Shown here piece by piece: positions 61,682 through 64,000 of a stretch of DNA of 64,000 bases (the stretch's first letter is position 1; each line of letters starts with the position of its first letter). The stretch spans positions 4,529,501 through 4,593,500 of the forward strand of contig AP017424.1 of the NCBI GenBank assembly GCA_002355495.1, in the 5' to 3' direction. Origin of the DNA: Streptomyces laurentii (lineage in GTDB: Bacteria; Actinomycetota; Actinomycetes; Streptomycetales; Streptomycetaceae). Position numbers and translations under genes: made by a program. The notes beneath the pieces are model-generated. The model searched no databases. It was not told the origin of the DNA and worked only from the letters and a program-made list of their open reading frames with translations.

Positions 61682-62464
61682 ATGGACACCGGCTTCGGCA
61701 ACTCCGCCTGGCGCTATGGACCGTTGGCGACCTTGTTCTACGAGCTCGACAAGCCGATCGGCACCTCGTTCGGGGACGTCGAGTTCTACGCCGACCGCCT
61801 GCGGAACGTGTCCGGCCCCGTCCTCGAACCCGCCGTGGGAACCGGCCGCATCCTGATTCCCCTGCTCGAACAGGGGCTGGACGTGCGCGGTTACGACACC
61901 TCGGCCGCCATGCTGGAGCAGTGCCGCGTCAACTGCGCCGAGCGCGGGGTGCGGGCCGAGGTCTTCGAGGGGGACATGACCACGCACCGCGACCCCGGCG
62001 CGTACGAGGCGATCGTGATCCCCACCGGCTCCTTCGCCCTGCTGACCGACCGCGACAGCGTGCGGACGGCGCTCGCCGCGATGTACGAGAACCTGGCTCC
62101 CGGGGGCCGGCTGATCGTCGACGTCGAACCGCCGTCCCGGGACACGACCCCCGACAGCGGACCGGTCCCGCACCAGTGGCGCGGGAACGACCTCGTCACC
62201 ATGACCACCTGGCGTACGCACGTCGACCCGGTGGCCCAGCGCACCACCCGCTGGCTTCGCTACGAGGCATGGACGGACGGCGCCCTCACGCGCACGGAGC
62301 TCCAGGTCTTCTCGCTCCTGTGGTTCGGCCTGCCCGAGTTCACCGCCATGCTGCGCGAGGCGGGCTTCGCGGACGTCCGCGTCCACGGCGGCTACCGTGC
62401 GGACGCCGCCCCCACGGCCACGGACGACGTCTGGACCTTCGAGGCCACCCGCGCGTACGCCTGA
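61682..62464 (+). CDS. SAM-dependent methyltransferase
   Basis: A 260-residue class I methyltransferase. Motif I is VLEPAVGTGRILIPL (47-61), with RGYDTSAAMLEQCR as motif II, VFEGDMTTHRDPGAY and LAPGGRLIVDVEPP after it. The start ATG at 61682 has AAGGA five bases away; an ATG at 61622 would add a stretch with poor bias. The region just upstream (61545-61620) looks like the first codons of another, lost gene (MAVSATPAPTAPRRLF). The acceptor is unknown. Confidence 0.8.
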   Translation: MDTGFGNSAWRYGPLATLFYELDKPIGTSFGDVEFYADRLRNVSGPVLEPAVGTGRILIPLLEQGLDVRGYDTSAAMLEQCRVNCAERGVRAEVFEGDMTTHRDPGAYEAIVIPTGSFALLTDRDSVRTALAAMYENLAPGGRLIVDVEPPSRDTTPDSGPVPHQWRGNDLVTMTTWRTHVDPVAQRTTRWLRYEAWTDGALTRTELQVFSLLWFGLPEFTAMLREAGFADVRVHGGYRADAAPTATDDVWTFEATRAYA

Positions 62465-62515
62465 TCCTCCCGCGCGAGGAGGGGCTGGTACGGGGCCGGC
62501 CGCGGCGCCCTCTGC

Positions 62516-62749
62516 ATGCCGTTCGACCCTCTCCTCTTCTTCGGGGAAGCGGGCAACGGCGACCTCTTCGCCTTCCTCGCCCGGATCGACCGGCCCGACG
62601 TCGTCGTCTGGAACCACGAGCTCGACAGCCGCACCTGGGTCGCTCCCAGCCTGACCACGTACCTCGACTGGCGACTGTCCGGCCGCATCGAGCTGTCATG
62701 CCGACCGGCCCGGCTGCCGCCCGGGCCGGGCCCGGATCAACGGCCTTGA
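62516..62749 (+). pseudogene. C-terminal remnant of a SUKH (SMI1/KNR4) immunity-type protein
   Basis: The 77-residue frame reads MPFDPLLFFGEAGNGDLFAF, then RPDVVVWNHELDSRTWVAPS and LTTYLDWRLSGRI, the well-known C-terminal half of SMI1/KNR4 (SUKH) domains. The N-terminal half is missing, with no matching sequence before it. SUKH proteins commonly act as immunity proteins to secreted or contact-dependent toxins, so this may mark a lost toxin-immunity locus. No toxin remnant was found here. Confidence 0.65.
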
Positions 62750-62756
62750 TATCAAG
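62745..62756. promoter_or_regulatory. Candidate MarR operator
   Basis: CTTGATATCAAG is a perfect 12-bp palindrome of the type bound by MarR proteins, 55 bp upstream of the MarR-like gene and overlapping the probable promoter (CTTGAGGTTCTACGG follows). Confidence 0.5.
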
Positions 62757-62810
62757 CGGACTTGAGGTTCTACGGTCGATTCATCCCGCAGATCCGTCGG
62801 AGGAGACGAC

Positions 62811-63284
62811 ATGACGACCGCCCCGCTCAAGGAGTACACGCACGAGGAACTCGTCGGTCAGCCGATCGGGGCCTGGACCTCGCAGGCGGCGTGGCTGGTG
62901 CTCGGGGGCATCCGGGCCCAGCTCGCCGTGGAGGGCCTGACGCAGCCGCATTGGTGGACGCTGAACCACGCGTCCGGCGGCCCGGGGAAGTGGACCCGCC
63001 CGACGCTGACCGCGCGCCTGGGGAAGTACGACGACCTCGGCACCGACTTCGACCGGGTGTACGACGACCTCGTCGCCCGCGGCTGGCTCACCGAGGACGC
63101 CGGCACCGGTGCCATGACGCTGACCGAGGCCGGGGAGGCCGCCCGGATCCGGGCCCGGGAACGGATCGCGCCGGTGCTGAAGGGGGCGCACGAGTGGGTG
63201 GACGAGGCCGACTTCGTGACGACGATCAACGTGCTGCGCCGCATCGTCGCCAACCTCGGCGGCGACGGTAACCTGCCCGAATAG
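62811..63284 (+). CDS. MarR-like winged-helix protein
   Basis: A 157-residue cytosolic protein. The centre reads LTARLGKYDDLGTDFDRVYDD, then LVARGWLTEDAGTGAMTLTEAG, which fits the recognition helix and wing of a MarR-type domain; flanking helices (SQAAWLVLGGIRAQLAVEGL and FVTTINVLRRIVANLGG) would make the dimer interface. Strong GGAGGAGA site before the ATG at 62811. The palindrome at 62745 is a likely self-operator. It is surrounded by gene remnants, and no target other than itself is obvious. Confidence 0.7.
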   Translation: MTTAPLKEYTHEELVGQPIGAWTSQAAWLVLGGIRAQLAVEGLTQPHWWTLNHASGGPGKWTRPTLTARLGKYDDLGTDFDRVYDDLVARGWLTEDAGTGAMTLTEAGEAARIRARERIAPVLKGAHEWVDEADFVTTINVLRRIVANLGGDGNLPE

Positions 63285-63308
63285 CTCACCCCCGGGGCGA
63301 GGGCACGG

Positions 63309-63590
63309 GACCCCTGGGACGTCGCCCGCAACACCACCCTGCGCCTCGCCCTCGGCCTCCTCGCGTGGCGGCTGTCCAACGAGGCGTCGGCGTCGGCGGT
63401 CGGACTGCTCTTCCTCATCGCCAACGTCATGCTCGGCCGCGGCCACGACGCCACGGGCCACACCTCGCACACCTGGTGGGCCCTCGCGCTCTACCCGGGC
63501 CGGAGCGTGGGCGCCTGGCTGGTGGCGGCCGTCCTCTTCGCCGTCGCGCTGCTGGTGTCGACGGGCGGGCGCCGCGACAGCGGACGGTGA
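63309..63590 (+). pseudogene. Truncated small membrane protein gene
   Basis: From about 63309 to TGA at 63588 the sequence codes DPWDVARNTTLRLALGLLAW, then LSNEASASAVGLLFLIANVM and WLVAAVLFAVALLVSTGG with clear bias and two to three helices, but there is no start codon before residue 41, and the frame enters directly from the stop codon of the MarR-like gene. The N-terminus appears to have been deleted. Family not recognised. Confidence 0.5.
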
Positions 63591-63671
63591 GGGCGGCCGC
63601 CGCTTCCGGGAGGAGACAACCGAGCCGGGCACCCCTTCCGCGGAGCCCGGCTCAGTGGTCGCCGCGAGGGG

Positions 63672-64000
63672 TCAGCCTCCAGCCGGTGCGTCCTCGATGT
63701 CCGAGATGAGTTTGGTGCTCAGTTCGCTCTGGATCGCCAGCCGCGTGTGCCCGGCGTCGGGGCCGGTGCCCCAGGTGAGGGTGACCGTCGTGAACAGGTG
63801 GCCGGCGCCGGAGTCGTGGTACGCCACCGCCCACGCCGTCGGCACGTCCTGGGCGCGCAGCACCCCGTCGGCGTGGTTGGCCTCCTGCCAGGCCGCGAGC
63901 CGCTGGCGGAGGTCTTCGGTCAGATAGTGCGCGCGCAGGTTCTCGCCCAGGTCGTCGACGCCGTCGGAGACCGCGTCGATGTACGTGCCGTAGAAGTCGG
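63672..64000 (-). CDS. Partial protein of unknown function (C-terminal about 109 aa)
   Basis: The minus-strand frame is open from the right edge to TGA at 63672. It reads DFYGTYIDAVSDGVDDLGEN, then LRAHYLTEDLRQRLAAWQEA and AWAVAYHDSGAGHLFTTVTL with typical codon bias. The pattern (helices, then a beta sheet with His) resembles the C-terminal half of NTF2-like or DUF3828-type proteins, but the N-terminus, including any signal peptide, is outside the window. Only a weak family suggestion is possible. Confidence 0.6.
   Translation of the reverse strand, partial: DFYGTYIDAVSDGVDDLGENLRAHYLTEDLRQRLAAWQEANHADGVLRAQDVPTAWAVAYHDSGAGHLFTTVTLTWGTGPDAGHTRLAIQSELSTKLISDIEDAPAGG

Noticed and set aside
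61545..61856. Possible small gene starting MAVSATPAPTAPRR
   Set aside because: It has an AAGGA site, but soon runs into the methyltransferase coding sequence in another frame. It is more likely the stub of a lost gene than a functional one.

Overview
This 64 kb window is high-GC chromosomal DNA of a Streptomyces-type actinomycete. Evidence seen directly: strong G/C bias at third codon positions, frequent GTG starts, a futalosine-type menaquinone pathway (mqnA, mqnC), a complete 14-gene nuoA-N operon, many secreted proteins with Tat or Sec signals, an LAxTG sortase signal, and regulator families typical of the genus. I saw no tRNA, rRNA, insertion sequence, prophage or CRISPR array.

Layout. 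1-4.9 kb: edge of an antitoxin-like gene, a YCII-like protein, a DUF2690 HTH membrane protein, a Tat-exported N-acetylmuramoyl-L-alanine amidase, and a TetR/DUF1707 pair with a clear operator. 5.6-12.3 kb: a frameshifted unknown gene, a hemerythrin-like protein, an alpha/beta hydrolase, a PEP-mutase/isocitrate-lyase family enzyme coupled to a tiny secreted peptide, a DinB protein, a DUF1992 protein and an M23 endopeptidase. 12.4-19.6 kb: cold-shock protein with an attenuator-like leader, then menaquinone genes (mqnA, mqnC, an amidohydrolase-like companion, menG, a geranylgeranyl-reductase-like flavoprotein) with an esterase inserted. 19.7-21.4 kb: a VapBC-like module and an NlpC/P60 endopeptidase. 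22.1-38.0 kb: nuoA-N, with a Rex-like operator upstream and a strong terminator downstream. 38-49.5 kb: accessory genes (secreted unknown, AraC regulator, CBM5/12 intradiol dioxygenase, reductase, MFS exporter, imine-reductase-like enzyme with a divergent HxlR regulator, fumarylacetoacetase, LAxTG wall protein). 49.6-53.2 kb: S15-type hydrolase and POT peptide transporter. 54.3-59.8 kb: long-chain polyprenyl diphosphate synthase, a LolA-like protein with a frameshift, M28 aminopeptidase, a 43-aa acidic mini-gene, a HEAT-repeat protein. 59.8-64 kb: TetR/SDR pair, methyltransferase, then a decayed stretch with SUKH and membrane-protein remnants around a MarR-like gene.

How it fits together. The core of the window is respiratory. 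MqnA and MqnC make the menaquinone head group, a long-chain polyprenyl synthase can supply the tail, MenG methylates the ring, the MenJ-like reductase probably saturates part of the tail, and complex I (NuoA-N) reduces the finished menaquinone. The flanks are accessory: wall hydrolases, secreted enzymes and paired one-component regulators, each with a recognisable dyad operator.

Three otherwise well-kept reading frames (near 5.93, 17.42 and 56.18 kb) are broken by a single base in short homopolymers. These may be real mutations or assembly errors. Short tandem repeats and long perfect hairpins are unusually common between genes.
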